DNA of 44,493 nt. It comes from Actinomycetota bacterium (GTDB lineage: Bacteria > Actinomycetota > Actinomycetes > Nanopelagicales > Nanopelagicaceae). The stretch covers positions 1-44,493 of the forward strand of contig RFMS01000080.1 of NCBI GenBank assembly GCA_009927575.1. Reading direction: 5' to 3'. This document shows positions 9,089 through 19,002 of the stretch, piece by piece. A program made the position numbers and the translations under genes. A model generated the notes under the pieces. That model was not told the origin of the DNA. It ran no database searches and was given only the letters and a program-made list of their open reading frames with translations. Positions within the stretch are counted from its first letter, which is position 1. Every line of letters begins with the position of its first letter.

Positions 9089-10390
9089 GTGAGGTGTGGC
9101 TCGTTGGATTTGCAATCTCATGCCCCAACCACTGAGAACGTAACATGGTTGAAAGAACGAGTTCGCGGAATCCATGAACGTAATCGGCAGCGCGGCACCG
9201 CTTCCTGGTGTGGCCATTCCTACGATTTCACATGCCCATCCCATAAGACGTATCCCTTCCAATGGTTTTGGGATTCATGTTTTCACGCTATCGCGTTAAG
9301 TCATATCGATATTAAAAAAGCAGAAGCCGAACTCTTTAGTCTGCTGAAGAACCAGCACGACGATGGTTTCATTTCACACGTTACTTTTTGGCAACGCGAT
9401 GTGTATGAAGAGATGGTTTCAACGTATGACATTGCATTTCGAACAAAGTATCTCTCTGATGAAATGCAACCACCATTACTTGCCGAAGCGGTACATGCGG
9501 TTGCTCATCGTGGGCGAGGAATCGAATTCATCAAAGAAATTCTTCCTGGAGTTATTCGGTTTTATGAATGGTGTCACTCTGTGAGAAGTCCATTTGGCGA
9601 CGGGCTCATTCGTGTAATTCAACCTGATGAAACAGGGCTTGATCACTCGCCGAAGTGGGATGAACTAATGAAGATTCACGATGAAGAGCACATCAGTTTT
9701 GAACGTGGCTGGAAATTAATATGTGATCAATATCTGCCATTTAATCGAGATCCAAAAAAGATGATTGACACTAATTATTTCGTTGTTGCTGATGTGATGG
9801 TCAACGTAATTTATATTGAAAATCTCAGGGTCCTTTCTCGATTATGTGCATCTCTTGGAGATACAGAGGGTGAAAAGCGATATGCAGATCGAGCAGCGCT
9901 GGCTCGAAAGTCACTCGAAGATCTCTGCTGGGATGATCTCGATGGCCTTTATTACGATGTCAATGGAAAAGAAAATAAGAAGATTCGAGTCAATACGTTT
10001 ACTTCACTAATGCCACTTTTGCTATCAGATATTGACCAAGCAAAATCAGATCGACTAATGGCTCATGTATTAAACCCAGAAGAGTATTGGGCTACATATC
10101 CAATACCGAGTACAGCGATGAACCATCCAACGTTTCGACCAAATACAGTTGGCGGGAATCTCGTATGGCGCGGACCTACCTGGATGAATAGCAATTGGTA
10201 TCTCGCGCGCGGACTAATTCGGCATGGTCGAATGGATCTGGCTCGTCATATTGCCAATCAAAGTATTGAATGTATGAAGACGAGTGGTGTTCGCGAGTAT
10301 TACAACCCCAACGACGCGACCGGTTGGGGAGCTCCGGATTTCAGTTGGTCAACTATCCTGCTCGACTTAGTCATGGAGGTTTCATCGTGA
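9089..10390 (+). CDS. Alpha/alpha-barrel glycoside hydrolase (GH63/mannosylglycerate-hydrolase/trehalase-like)
   Basis: YPFQWFWDSCFHAIAL...LKNQHDDGFISHVTFW...RPNTVGGNLVWRGPTWMNSNWYLARGL...REYYNPNDATGWGAPDFSWST; start codon uncertain (GTG 9089). Confidence 0.8.
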   Translation: MRCGSLDLQSHAPTTENVTWLKERVRGIHERNRQRGTASWCGHSYDFTCPSHKTYPFQWFWDSCFHAIALSHIDIKKAEAELFSLLKNQHDDGFISHVTFWQRDVYEEMVSTYDIAFRTKYLSDEMQPPLLAEAVHAVAHRGRGIEFIKEILPGVIRFYEWCHSVRSPFGDGLIRVIQPDETGLDHSPKWDELMKIHDEEHISFERGWKLICDQYLPFNRDPKKMIDTNYFVVADVMVNVIYIENLRVLSRLCASLGDTEGEKRYADRAALARKSLEDLCWDDLDGLYYDVNGKENKKIRVNTFTSLMPLLLSDIDQAKSDRLMAHVLNPEEYWATYPIPSTAMNHPTFRPNTVGGNLVWRGPTWMNSNWYLARGLIRHGRMDLARHIANQSIECMKTSGVREYYNPNDATGWGAPDFSWSTILLDLVMEVSS

Positions 10391-11265
10391 GTTCACGAGT
10401 GCGGTTACGTAATGCGAAAGTTGGAATCGTGCCATTGAATTGGAAATACGATCCTGCACATAAAGAGAGTTTTCTCCGTCGAATTTCTGAATACGGATTT
10501 AAAGGAATTCAAGTCTCATGTGAACAATCTGATTCTGCTGAGTTTCGTGGATTCATGAAGCAGTATGGAATAGAAGCAGCAGAAATTTATGTGCCAATTC
10601 GTTGCACTGTTGATGGTGTTATTGCTGGCGAAGATCAAGAAATAGAAAAAATTCTGAAAAGTGGCGCACAATCAAAAGTTCAGAATGCAGTTTTTGCGAT
10701 TGATGGGTCGAAAGATCGCGATGAGAGCGCAGCGAACGCTGATGCTGGACCAGGATTTACTGAAGCAGGTTTTCAAAGCGTCGCCAATTGTGTGGAAAAA
10801 TGGGCTGCTTATGCGCATGAATTAGGAATGGCTTCCTCTTTTCACCCTCATGGCGGTACGTACATTGAGACGCCGAGAGAGACAAAAACTCTTATGTCAC
10901 TTCTCTCAGAGAAAGTTTCACTCTGCCTTGATGTGGGACATTGGTTAGTTGGCGGCGGAGATCCAGTTGCGGCAGCTCGTGAATATGGAAAGCGAGTCAC
11001 GCATGTTCACGTAAAAGATGTCAGTGGTGAAGTACTTCAGAAAATGAAGAATAAAGAAGTTCCTAACATGGGATACGCGGTAGATGAACTAAAACTCTTT
11101 GTTCCTGCGGGAACTGGTTTGCTTCAGGTTCGAGAGTTATTTATTGCACTCGAAGAGTCTGGTTTTTCTGGTTGGCTCATGAGCGAACAAGACACTGCGT
11201 GGGAACCTACCGAAGAAAAATCAGCTGAATCGATGGCGAATATCCAGAAAGCTCTAGCAGACTAA
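10387..11265 (+). CDS. Sugar phosphate isomerase/epimerase, inosose dehydratase (IolE)-like TIM barrel
   Basis: HPHGGTYIETPRE...LCLDVGHWLVGGGDP...HVHVKDV; GTG overlaps the TGA of the upstream glycosidase gene. Confidence 0.82.
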   Translation: MSSRVRLRNAKVGIVPLNWKYDPAHKESFLRRISEYGFKGIQVSCEQSDSAEFRGFMKQYGIEAAEIYVPIRCTVDGVIAGEDQEIEKILKSGAQSKVQNAVFAIDGSKDRDESAANADAGPGFTEAGFQSVANCVEKWAAYAHELGMASSFHPHGGTYIETPRETKTLMSLLSEKVSLCLDVGHWLVGGGDPVAAAREYGKRVTHVHVKDVSGEVLQKMKNKEVPNMGYAVDELKLFVPAGTGLLQVRELFIALEESGFSGWLMSEQDTAWEPTEEKSAESMANIQKALAD

Positions 11266-13106
11266 TAAATTCGCTGGTTTTTCTTTGCTTCCTGAACTTT
11301 CGCTCGCGCTGCTTTGACTTCTTCTTTTGAAGAAACTTCCGGTACTCCAACTTCCCAAAACGCTCCACCTTCGGTCCAGGTTGCAGGAGCAGTTTCCATC
11401 ACAATCACCACAACACCATCGCTGTTCTGAGTTTCGACAATCTTGGCGGAAAGTTCAGCGACAGTTTTTACTCTGAAAGTCTTTGCACCCATTGCTTGTG
11501 CATGTGCAAAGAAATCAACTCGTGGTGCGCTTGCGTTCTCAGTAATCATGGTGCGGAATGAATCAGCGCCATTACCTGTTTGAAGTCGTGAAATAACAGC
11601 AAAGCCACCGTTGTCACAGAGAACGAGTGTGAATGGATGGCGATGTAATACCGCGCTGTAAATATCCGAATTGAGCATCATGTATGAGCCATCGCCAGTT
11701 AATGCAATAACTCGTCCAGAACTCTTCTTATTTTTCATTGAGTTCTGCGCGATCGCTGCGCCCCACGCGCCGCTGATTTCATAACCCATGCACGAGAATC
11801 CATATTCGCAATCGAAAGATGCAACGGAATGAGCTTGCCAATTGTTATTAAGCTCGCCAGGCATGCCACCTGCTGCGGTCAAAACATAATCCTCGGCGCG
11901 GGCAACATCATTAACGGCGATGACTACCTGAGCATACGTTGGTACATCTGAGGCAAGAGACTTTCGTTCAGAACGTAACGTTTCACATTTCTTCTTTAAC
12001 GCAACGGCTGTCGAAAGCCATTGATCTCTTGTCGAGCCGGCTGGTGTGAGAATTTCTGAGAGTTCTTGAAGTGTAGCTTTCGCATCGCCAACAACTGCAA
12101 TTGAGTGGCGTTTCATCGCATCAAATCGTGCAACGTTAATTGCCACAATTGGTTTGTTACCAAAGAGCGTCCACGAACCGGTAGTGAAATCTTGTAGTCG
12201 GGTACCAATGGCAATAATTAAATCGGCCTCACTTACTAATGAATTGACCGGATCTGAACCAGTCACTCCTAATGGGCCAACAAGAAGTCGGTTACTCCAT
12301 GGCAGCGACGTTTTTCCAGACATTGTTTCGACGACAGGAAGTGAGAACTTATTAGCGAACTCAGCAAGAACTTCTTCAGCACGTGAGTAATGCACACCGC
12401 CACCAGCAACGATTACTGGTTTCTTTGCTTGCGAAATGAGTTCAGCAGCCCTTTTAAGTTCATTGAGATCTGGACGCGGACGAGGAATTTCGTGAATAGT
12501 TTCAGCGAAGAAACCTTCAGGATAATCAAAACTTTCTGCTTGGACATCTTGCGGTAGCGCTAAACAGACTGGACCGCATGTTGCCGGATCGAGAAGCGTT
12601 GTCAGCGCTTGCGGAAGTGACGAGAGAATCTGTGTCGGCGAAGTAATTCGGTCCCAAAATCGAACAACCGGGCGAAATGCATCATTGACTGTGGTTGATG
12701 GTTCATTGAAGTGTTCTACTTGTTGAAGAACGGGATCTGGAATTCGCGAGTGAAATGTATCGCCAACAAGAATCATCATGGGAAGTCGATTTGCTAGGGC
12801 AGTGCCAGCTGCAGTGACAACATTCATCGCTCCTGGGCCGACGGACGTTGTCACAATTGCACACTGTTGTCTACGCATCGCTTTCGCATATCCAACAGCA
12901 GCAAGACCCATACCTTCTTCAGTTTGACCTCGATACGTGACCATTTCATTTTGTGATGCATGAAGTGCATCGCCAAGACTGAGCGCATTTCCGTGTCCAA
13001 AAATTGCAAAGGTGCCTGCGAAATAAGGGTGAACTTCGCCATCAATTCGAATTTTCTGTGCAATAGCCCAACGCACTATTGCTTGCGATGTTGTAAGTAT
13101 TGGCAC
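11262..13106 (-). CDS. iolD: 3D-(3,5/4)-trihydroxycyclohexane-1,2-dione acylhydrolase (IolD), ThDP enzyme
   Basis: 614-aa ThDP enzyme: YRGQTEEGMGLAAVGYAKA, SVGPGAMNVVTAAG, FDCEYGFSCMGYEISGAWGAAIA, GDGSYMMLNSDIYSAV. Confidence 0.92.
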   Translation of the reverse strand: MPILTTSQAIVRWAIAQKIRIDGEVHPYFAGTFAIFGHGNALSLGDALHASQNEMVTYRGQTEEGMGLAAVGYAKAMRRQQCAIVTTSVGPGAMNVVTAAGTALANRLPMMILVGDTFHSRIPDPVLQQVEHFNEPSTTVNDAFRPVVRFWDRITSPTQILSSLPQALTTLLDPATCGPVCLALPQDVQAESFDYPEGFFAETIHEIPRPRPDLNELKRAAELISQAKKPVIVAGGGVHYSRAEEVLAEFANKFSLPVVETMSGKTSLPWSNRLLVGPLGVTGSDPVNSLVSEADLIIAIGTRLQDFTTGSWTLFGNKPIVAINVARFDAMKRHSIAVVGDAKATLQELSEILTPAGSTRDQWLSTAVALKKKCETLRSERKSLASDVPTYAQVVIAVNDVARAEDYVLTAAGGMPGELNNNWQAHSVASFDCEYGFSCMGYEISGAWGAAIAQNSMKNKKSSGRVIALTGDGSYMMLNSDIYSAVLHRHPFTLVLCDNGGFAVISRLQTGNGADSFRTMITENASAPRVDFFAHAQAMGAKTFRVKTVAELSAKIVETQNSDGVVVIVMETAPATWTEGGAFWEVGVPEVSSKEEVKAARAKVQEAKKNQRIY

Positions 13107-13109
13107 GAC

Positions 13110-13994
13110 TTACTCCACTTCACTTTCTGAATCACAACGCCACGGAACTCGTGGATCTGGCGATTGTGTTTTCCAACTGTCACGAATCCAAGCATGGTCG
13201 GGATCGTCGCAGAAATCCATCGTGCGTTTAGCGCTAGGGCCGGCAAGTACATTGAGGTAATACATCGGATAACCAGGCATCGCGACGCATGGACCGTGAA
13301 ACCCTCGTGGAACTAAATAGATATCACCATCTCTTACCGTGATTGCATCATCGAAATAGTCAGGATCTTGTGGCGCAGAGTATGTGCGATGAAAACCCCA
13401 TCCCTCGGTATGTCCGTGCGCACTCTTCTTTTTACCAATTCGAAAATAGTAAATCTCTTCGTTGTTTGCCGGTGATCCTTCAAATGCATCGTGTCGATGA
13501 GGCGGAAACGAAGACCAATTGCCATCAGGTGTCACTAGTTCTACGGCCATCAATCGATGTGCATCAGTAAAAACATCAGGATGCATAAACGGTCGAACTT
13601 CTCGAGTGGCATGACCTGCGCCTCGAATTTCGACACCATCACTCTTTTCAATATACTTCGTTGGGAATTTTTTCTCAGCAACAGCGGTAGCAATAACTAA
13701 TTCACCTGGCTCATCTAATGTGATAACTACACGAGATTGTGGCGCTACATAAATCCAATCAGTTCCACCAGTGAATACACCGCGCGACCTTTAAGTGAAA
13801 ACTTTTGACCATCAACTTCAACTGTGGCATTCATGGCTTAAAGGAATAAGTGCACCTTCTGAATGTGCAAGATGCGTCGCATCAATCTCGGTCGTGCCGT
13901 GGGGGAGATCTAAGAGAACTAAACCCGAGTAACTCCATCCTGCAACTGCTGGAGTAATAACGGAATTCCCGTCGCGCGCTGGAAAAAATCTCAT
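13110..13994 (-). pseudogene. iolB: 5-deoxy-glucuronate isomerase (IolB), reading frame interrupted twice (two compensating indels)
   Basis: Minus-strand translation from ATG 13994 gives MRFFPARDGNSVITPAVAGWSYSGLVLLDLPHGTTEIDATHLAHSEGALIPLS; the middle piece VEVDGQKFSLKGRA is in another frame (~13783-13838); FTGGTDWIYVAPQSRVVITLDEPGELVIATAVAEKKFPTKYIEKSDGVEIRGAGHATREVRPFMHPD continues into ORF 13110..13586 in the original frame. Confidence 0.88.
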
Positions 13995-14920
13995 GACAGG
14001 AGCGCTCTTACTTGGCTCTCAGTTGGCATGGCATCACTACACATCAGTTGCGATGCAACATGTGCACCAGCCGCATTTGCAAACTTCACTGTCTCTTCCG
14101 GCGACCATCCTGAAAGTAATCCGTGAACAACAGCGGCGCCGAAGGCATCACCGGCACCAAGTCCACATTTTGTTTTAATTCGAAGTCCTGGAATTTCCGC
14201 AATCGAGTTTCCGTGAGCAACAAGCACACCGTTCGCTCCACCTTTAACAATCGCGAGTGAAATTCCGAGCGCCAATAAAGCATCCGCATAGGCTTTCGCA
14301 GGTAAACCGCGGTCGAGCCCAGTTGCTACTGCGCATTCTTCTAAGTTTCCAATTGCGATAGAAGCAGATCGAAGTGCGGCATTTATTTCACGATGCGCAT
14401 CGCTCTCTGAAGCCCAAAATACTGGGCGATAATCGAGATCGAAAATGACATTATCTGATCGTTCTTTCAATAAAGTTTTTACTGTACTTGCAAGTGGCTC
14501 TTGAGAAAGTGTTGACCCTGTAAACCAGAAATACTTTGCGTTTTTCGCCGCAGACAACAATTCTGGATTGACATGGAGTTGTGTATCTGGCGCTTGCTTA
14601 TCGCGATAAAAAACAAACTCAGGGTTATCTGGATCTTTAATTCCAGCAACAACTATCGGTGTCTTTCCTTCTCTGCGAATAACGAATTCAGTACCCACAG
14701 TGAATTTCTTCAATTCACTGATGACGAAATTTCCAAGCGCATCATTACCAACACCTGTAGCGATAGCTGTTGAATGCCCATATCGAGCAGTTCCAATAGC
14801 AACATTCGTCGGACTACCTCCAACAGATTTTTGAAATCGTTGTGGATCGGCTAAACCATGACCTTCATCTTCACCATAGAGATCTACGCTGATACGACCA
14901 ATCGTCAGTAGATCAAGCAT
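13991..14920 (-). CDS. iolC: 5-dehydro-2-deoxygluconokinase (IolC), PfkB family
   Basis: LDLLTIGRISVDLYGEDEGHGLADPQRFQKSVGGSPTNVAIGTARYGHSTA...CGLGAGDAFGAAVVHGL; ATGA overlap with iolB. Confidence 0.93.
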   Translation of the reverse strand: MLDLLTIGRISVDLYGEDEGHGLADPQRFQKSVGGSPTNVAIGTARYGHSTAIATGVGNDALGNFVISELKKFTVGTEFVIRREGKTPIVVAGIKDPDNPEFVFYRDKQAPDTQLHVNPELLSAAKNAKYFWFTGSTLSQEPLASTVKTLLKERSDNVIFDLDYRPVFWASESDAHREINAALRSASIAIGNLEECAVATGLDRGLPAKAYADALLALGISLAIVKGGANGVLVAHGNSIAEIPGLRIKTKCGLGAGDAFGAAVVHGLLSGWSPEETVKFANAAGAHVASQLMCSDAMPTESQVRALLS

Positions 14921-14952
14921 GTTGAAATTCTAGTGCTGAATAGAGCGAGGGC

Positions 14953-14962
14953 TTACGCGTAA
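14953..14962. promoter_or_regulatory. Perfect palindrome TTACGCGTAA in divergent iolC/ROK-kinase promoter region
   Basis: 10-bp perfect palindrome about 20 bp upstream of the iolC TAGAAT box and about 25 bp upstream of the kinase GACAAT box. Confidence 0.5.
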
Positions 14963-15000
14963 ATTTCCCTGATCACAATTCCTTTGCGACAATTTCGCCC

Positions 15001-15770
15001 ATGGACATGTCCACTTCCTCGCTGATGACACTTGCCATCGATTGTGGTGGTCTCAATATCAAAGGGTCGGTTCTCGACTCCGGCGCAACATTGCATGCGC
15101 AACCAGTGACAGTCCCAACTCCTTATCCACTTTCTCCGCAACGCCTCATCGAAACTATTGAAGGTATGGCAAAAGGTTTACCGAAATTCGATCGTATTAC
15201 TGTCGGTATGCCAGGAATGTTGCGCCATGGCGTTGTCGTTCATACACCTCACTACATCAATGCAAATGGTCCGCACACTCGCATCGAGCCGGAACTTCAA
15301 ACTCTCTGGAAAGGGTTTGATATCCAACATGCGGTATCAAGTTATTTCGGAAAACCTGCGATTGTTCTCAACGATGCCGAAGTTCACGGCGCTGGCGTGA
15401 TTAATGGTTCTGGTCTTGAAGTTGCAATCACATTAGGAACCGGCCTTGGATTCTCTATGTTTGATGGTGGAAAACTCGCACCACATTTTGAAATGTCGAT
15501 GATGCCGGTACGTCGAAACACTACCTACGACACCTGGATTGGTGAACGTGAGCGACGTCGACTCGGTGACACATTCTGGTCGCGTCGCATCCGATTAATG
15601 GTTGATGATTTGCGAAAAGTTTTCCATTGGGATCGGCTCTATATTGGCGGGGAAATTCACGTCGAATTCGAACTGAAGTGTTGCAAGTCATCGGTGATGA
15701 TGTGGTTATTGTGTCGAACACCGCAGGAATTCTCGGTGGCGTCAAAGCGTGGTCGTTAAAACAACTGTAG
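15001..15770 (+). pseudogene. ROK/polyphosphate-glucokinase-like sugar kinase with one apparent frameshift
   Basis: LAIDCGGLNIKGSVLDSG...ITLGTGLGFSMFDGG; after LYIGG the frame shifts at GGCGGGGAAAT (15645-15656). Shifted frame continues GNSRRIRTEVLQVIGDDVVIVSNTAGILGGVKAWSLKQL* to TAG 15768-15770. Confidence 0.82.
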
Positions 15771-15793
15771 TCACACAGGACTAAAGTCCGAGC

Positions 15794-16684
15794 ATGGACC
15801 TCGAAAAACAACTAGCTGGCGCTCCAATTTCGTGGGGAGTTTGCGAAGCAAATGGTTGGGGTTTCCAAATGGAACCAGACCGAGTTCTTACTGAAATGCG
15901 CGAGTGTGGAATTACTGCAACCGAACTGGGACCAGACGGCTATCTTCCCCAGAACGCAAAAGATTTAGCGAAGAAACTCGATGAATACGAACTCTCGTTA
16001 TGTGGCGCATTCGTGCCAATTGTTTTGCATAAACCAGATCAATTAAAAGCATCGTATGAACGCGCAAAACGTCAGGCTGATGTTCTTGCCGCACTCAATG
16101 CCGGAAATTTCGTTCTTGCCACACCAGCTGAAGATGGAAATTACGACACTCGTGATCCCATGGATGCACAAGCAAAATCAGTCTTTGCAGAATCACTCCC
16201 GCAGATAGCAGAAATCGCTCAATCTTTTGGCTTGCAGATGGTGGTTCATCCTCATGCTGGCACTATGTTTGAAACGCCAGAGGATCTTGAATTTCTCCTC
16301 AACGAAACAGAAGTTGATCTCTGTCTAGATACTGGCCATGTTGTCGTAGGTGGCGGTAAACCACTTTCAATCGCAGAAAAAGCCGGACGACGAGTCAAAC
16401 ACGTGCACCTCAAGGATTGCGATGCGAAAGCAGCTGAGCGAATTCGATCTGGCGCATCAACATATTCGCAGGAAGTAAAAAATGGAATGTATAAACCGCT
16501 CGGAAAAGGCGATGCACAAATCGCAGAAGTAATTCGCTTCCTTGATTCGATCGACTATTCAGGAAAATTAGTACTCGAACAAGATGTCATGTTGGGGAGC
16601 GCGCCAAGTCCTGGAAGCGGACCAATACAAGAGGTTCGAGAGAGTATTGAATTCTTGCAGGCCTTACTAGATAAAACTAGATAA
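15794..16684 (+). CDS. Inosose dehydratase (IolE)-like / sugar phosphate isomerase-epimerase
   Basis: APISWGVCEANGWGFQMEPDRVLTEMRECGITATELGPDGYLP...VHPHAGTMFETPEDLEFLL...LCLDTGHVVVGGGKP...VKHVHLKDC. Confidence 0.88.
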   Translation: MDLEKQLAGAPISWGVCEANGWGFQMEPDRVLTEMRECGITATELGPDGYLPQNAKDLAKKLDEYELSLCGAFVPIVLHKPDQLKASYERAKRQADVLAALNAGNFVLATPAEDGNYDTRDPMDAQAKSVFAESLPQIAEIAQSFGLQMVVHPHAGTMFETPEDLEFLLNETEVDLCLDTGHVVVGGGKPLSIAEKAGRRVKHVHLKDCDAKAAERIRSGASTYSQEVKNGMYKPLGKGDAQIAEVIRFLDSIDYSGKLVLEQDVMLGSAPSPGSGPIQEVRESIEFLQALLDKTR

Positions 16685-16699
16685 GTAATCCACGGAATA

Positions 16700-16717
16700 A
16701 CCGCCCAGACGGTTTTA
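16700..16717 (+). terminator. Weak hairpin followed by TTTT (possible terminator)
   Basis: ACCG-CCCAGA-CGGT-TTT shortly after stop at 16684; short stem. Confidence 0.3.
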
Positions 16718-16752
16718 CCCTTACTTCGCCAAGTATTCACTCAGGATTTTCC

Positions 16753-16808
16753 AGCCTAAGCGTGGCTTGTGGCGTGGTAGTCATGTCCGGTGTTTGACCG
16801 GGCAAGCC
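16753..16808 (+). promoter_or_regulatory. Structured 5' leader candidate upstream of ABC solute-binding protein
   Basis: GGCTTG (16764-16769) pairs with CAAGCC (16803-16808); nested hairpin CCGGT-GTTTG-ACCGG (16787-16801). Confidence 0.4.
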
Positions 16809-16884
16809 TTTCTCCGTAGTTTCATCCCACCAGTACTTAGGCGATAGCGCTCGGCTAACGCCTTGTTAATCGGGGGAGAAAACA

Positions 16885-18024
16885 TTGCGTAACAAGAAAC
16901 TCGGTCTTGCCGCAGGAGTCGTCGTTGCAATCGCTGCACTCATTGCGTCCGCAACACAAGCAACTGCTGCAACCTTCCAGGTACGACTCTATGTATCTGC
17001 TGATACAAACGTTGAGAAGTTGTACCTCAATGAACTTATTCCTGCTTTCGAAGCTGCTAACCGCAACTACAAAGTAGACCTTTCATCATTCGACCTTCAT
17101 GGTAAGAATGACGCGCTTACTCTTGCAAAGATCATCGCGGCATCTAAGACAAATAAGGATCCAGGCGTTGACGTCATTGATGCAGGATTTAATACTCAGC
17201 TTGGTCTTTCGGGATATCTCACAATCCCATCTGCATCACGCGTACCAAACTTGAACAACGTCCCACAGTCACTGATTGACATGGGTAAAGGCGCAGTTCC
17301 ATACCGTGCATCAACAGTTCTCTTGGCATATAACCCAAAGGTTGTTGCAACACCACCAAAGACTCTTGATGATTTGATTACCTGGATCAAAGCAAACCCA
17401 GGTCGATTCACATATAACGTTCCATCAGGTGGCGGAAGCGGATATGCATTCGCACAGACTGTCGCAGACAAGTTCCTTACTGATGCAGAGCGCAAGACTT
17501 TGGTGAATGAAGTAAATAAACCACTTCAAGCTAAATGGAAAGATGGCTTCGCACTTCTTCGCTCATTGAACCCATACACCTATGGCAAGAACGGAACCTA
17601 CCCATCAAATAACGCAGCAACTCTTGCGTTAGTTGCTAATGGTTCGGTTGATATGGCAACTGTCTGGTCAGATCAATTCGCGAGCGGTCTCAAGGCTGGA
17701 ACTATTCCAAGCTATTGGAAGGTTGCTCAGATCAGCAATCCAGCTCTCACAGGTGGACCTTCATTCCTCGGAATTCCAAAGACTTCGAGAAATGCAATTG
17801 CTGCTCAGCGATTCATTAACTGGGTACTTTCACCAGCTGGTCAGAACATCATCGTCGGTGGCTCACTCAATGGATATCCAGTAGTTCCGATCACTCTATT
17901 GAGCGCAGCAAACCAAGATAAGTTCGCTGTTGGCACAGATGTTTCAACACTTCGTCCAGGCTATCTCTCAAGCAACGCAACTGATTTTAAGAATGCGTGG
18001 GCGCTTGAGGTTCCTGGTAAGTAA
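16885..18024 (+). CDS. ABC transporter extracellular solute-binding protein (family 1, PotD/AfuA/YnjB-like)
   Basis: Signal peptide then bilobal SBP features (ELIPAFEAANRNYKVDL..., VDVIDAGFNTQL..., FINWVLSPAGQNIIV); TTG start after GGGGGAGAAAACA. Confidence 0.85.
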   Translation: MRNKKLGLAAGVVVAIAALIASATQATAATFQVRLYVSADTNVEKLYLNELIPAFEAANRNYKVDLSSFDLHGKNDALTLAKIIAASKTNKDPGVDVIDAGFNTQLGLSGYLTIPSASRVPNLNNVPQSLIDMGKGAVPYRASTVLLAYNPKVVATPPKTLDDLITWIKANPGRFTYNVPSGGGSGYAFAQTVADKFLTDAERKTLVNEVNKPLQAKWKDGFALLRSLNPYTYGKNGTYPSNNAATLALVANGSVDMATVWSDQFASGLKAGTIPSYWKVAQISNPALTGGPSFLGIPKTSRNAIAAQRFINWVLSPAGQNIIVGGSLNGYPVVPITLLSAANQDKFAVGTDVSTLRPGYLSSNATDFKNAWALEVPGK

Positions 18025-18060
18025 GGAATATCGGTTACAGAAACTTATTTGATATAACAA

Positions 18061-19002
18061 ATGAGTACTGCGACAACTAACCAAGTCGCAAAAGAGAGCT
18101 TTGGGTCGAAAGACTCAAAGCTCTCTGTACTTGGTTTCTTTATGGCTCTGCCACCAATATTGGTGCTGGGTACATTTATCGGATTACCAATTGGCTTAGC
18201 CTTTTTCCTCTCACTTGGTTATACCGGTGGACTTAACGAAGTCATCTCCATCATTGGCCAGGATGTCCGCGCTAGAGATGGAAAACTTTTCACTCTTCAG
18301 GCGTATCAAGATGTCATTAAAGATCCACGCTTTCTCGGCGATCTTCGAACAACACTTCTTGTTTCACTCTTTGCAACAATTCTCGTTCTCTTCTTCTCTA
18401 TCGGAATCGGCCTTATTCAACGGCTTCGCGGTGGAAAACTCTCTTCACTTTTAACCGCGCTCTCACTCACGCCACTTTTTATTCCGGTAGTTATTTCAGC
18501 CTGGGCTCTCTACACCTTTTATGGCGGAGCTGGTCTCTATCAAACACTTTTAAAATCCTTTGGTTTTGATGTCCCCCAAATAACGTCAACCGTTGTCGCC
18601 ATCGTTATCGGTTCAGTCTGGACCTCACTTCCATTTGCAATTTTGATGATTACATCAGGTTTTCAATCTATTCCAAACGCCCTTATTGAAGCGGCGCAAG
18701 ATGCTGGCGCTGGAATTGTCACCATCATTCGAACAGTGATGTTGCCACTCGCTTTCATTCCTATTGTCATCGTCGCAACCTTTACTTCCATCGGCGTAAT
18801 GGGATCTTTCACCATTCCATTCTTCCTAGGACCAAATCAGCCAACCATGTTTGGCGTTGAGATCACCAACTTCTTCACTGCTTACAATCGACCACAACAA
18901 TCCATCGTTATGGCATTTATTGTTTTCTTAGCTGCTTCAGGAATTGCAGTGATGTACATCTGGGCTAACTTCCGTAGCGCCAAAGAGAGTGGTCGAGTCT
19001 GA
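18061..19002 (+). CDS. ABC transporter permease (binding-protein-dependent)
   Basis: Six TM segments and EAAQDAGAGIVTIIRTVMLPLAF EAA loop. Confidence 0.9.
   Translation: MSTATTNQVAKESFGSKDSKLSVLGFFMALPPILVLGTFIGLPIGLAFFLSLGYTGGLNEVISIIGQDVRARDGKLFTLQAYQDVIKDPRFLGDLRTTLLVSLFATILVLFFSIGIGLIQRLRGGKLSSLLTALSLTPLFIPVVISAWALYTFYGGAGLYQTLLKSFGFDVPQITSTVVAIVIGSVWTSLPFAILMITSGFQSIPNALIEAAQDAGAGIVTIIRTVMLPLAFIPIVIVATFTSIGVMGSFTIPFFLGPNQPTMFGVEITNFFTAYNRPQQSIVMAFIVFLAASGIAVMYIWANFRSAKESGRV

Noticed and set aside
13343-13838. iolB considered a genuine inactivated pseudogene
   Set aside because: The two indels compensate and the flanking frames remain intact and conserved; cannot separate error from decay without reads, so recorded only as apparently interrupted.
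15778-15789. GGACT-AA-AGTCC inverted repeat before the IolE-like gene
   Set aside because: Short arms and overlaps the TAAAGT -10-like box of a probably leaderless gene; likely chance.
16837-16858. TTAG...AGCGCT...CTAA as an operator before the SBP gene
   Set aside because: The outer and inner symmetry centres are offset by one base, so it is not a convincing palindrome.
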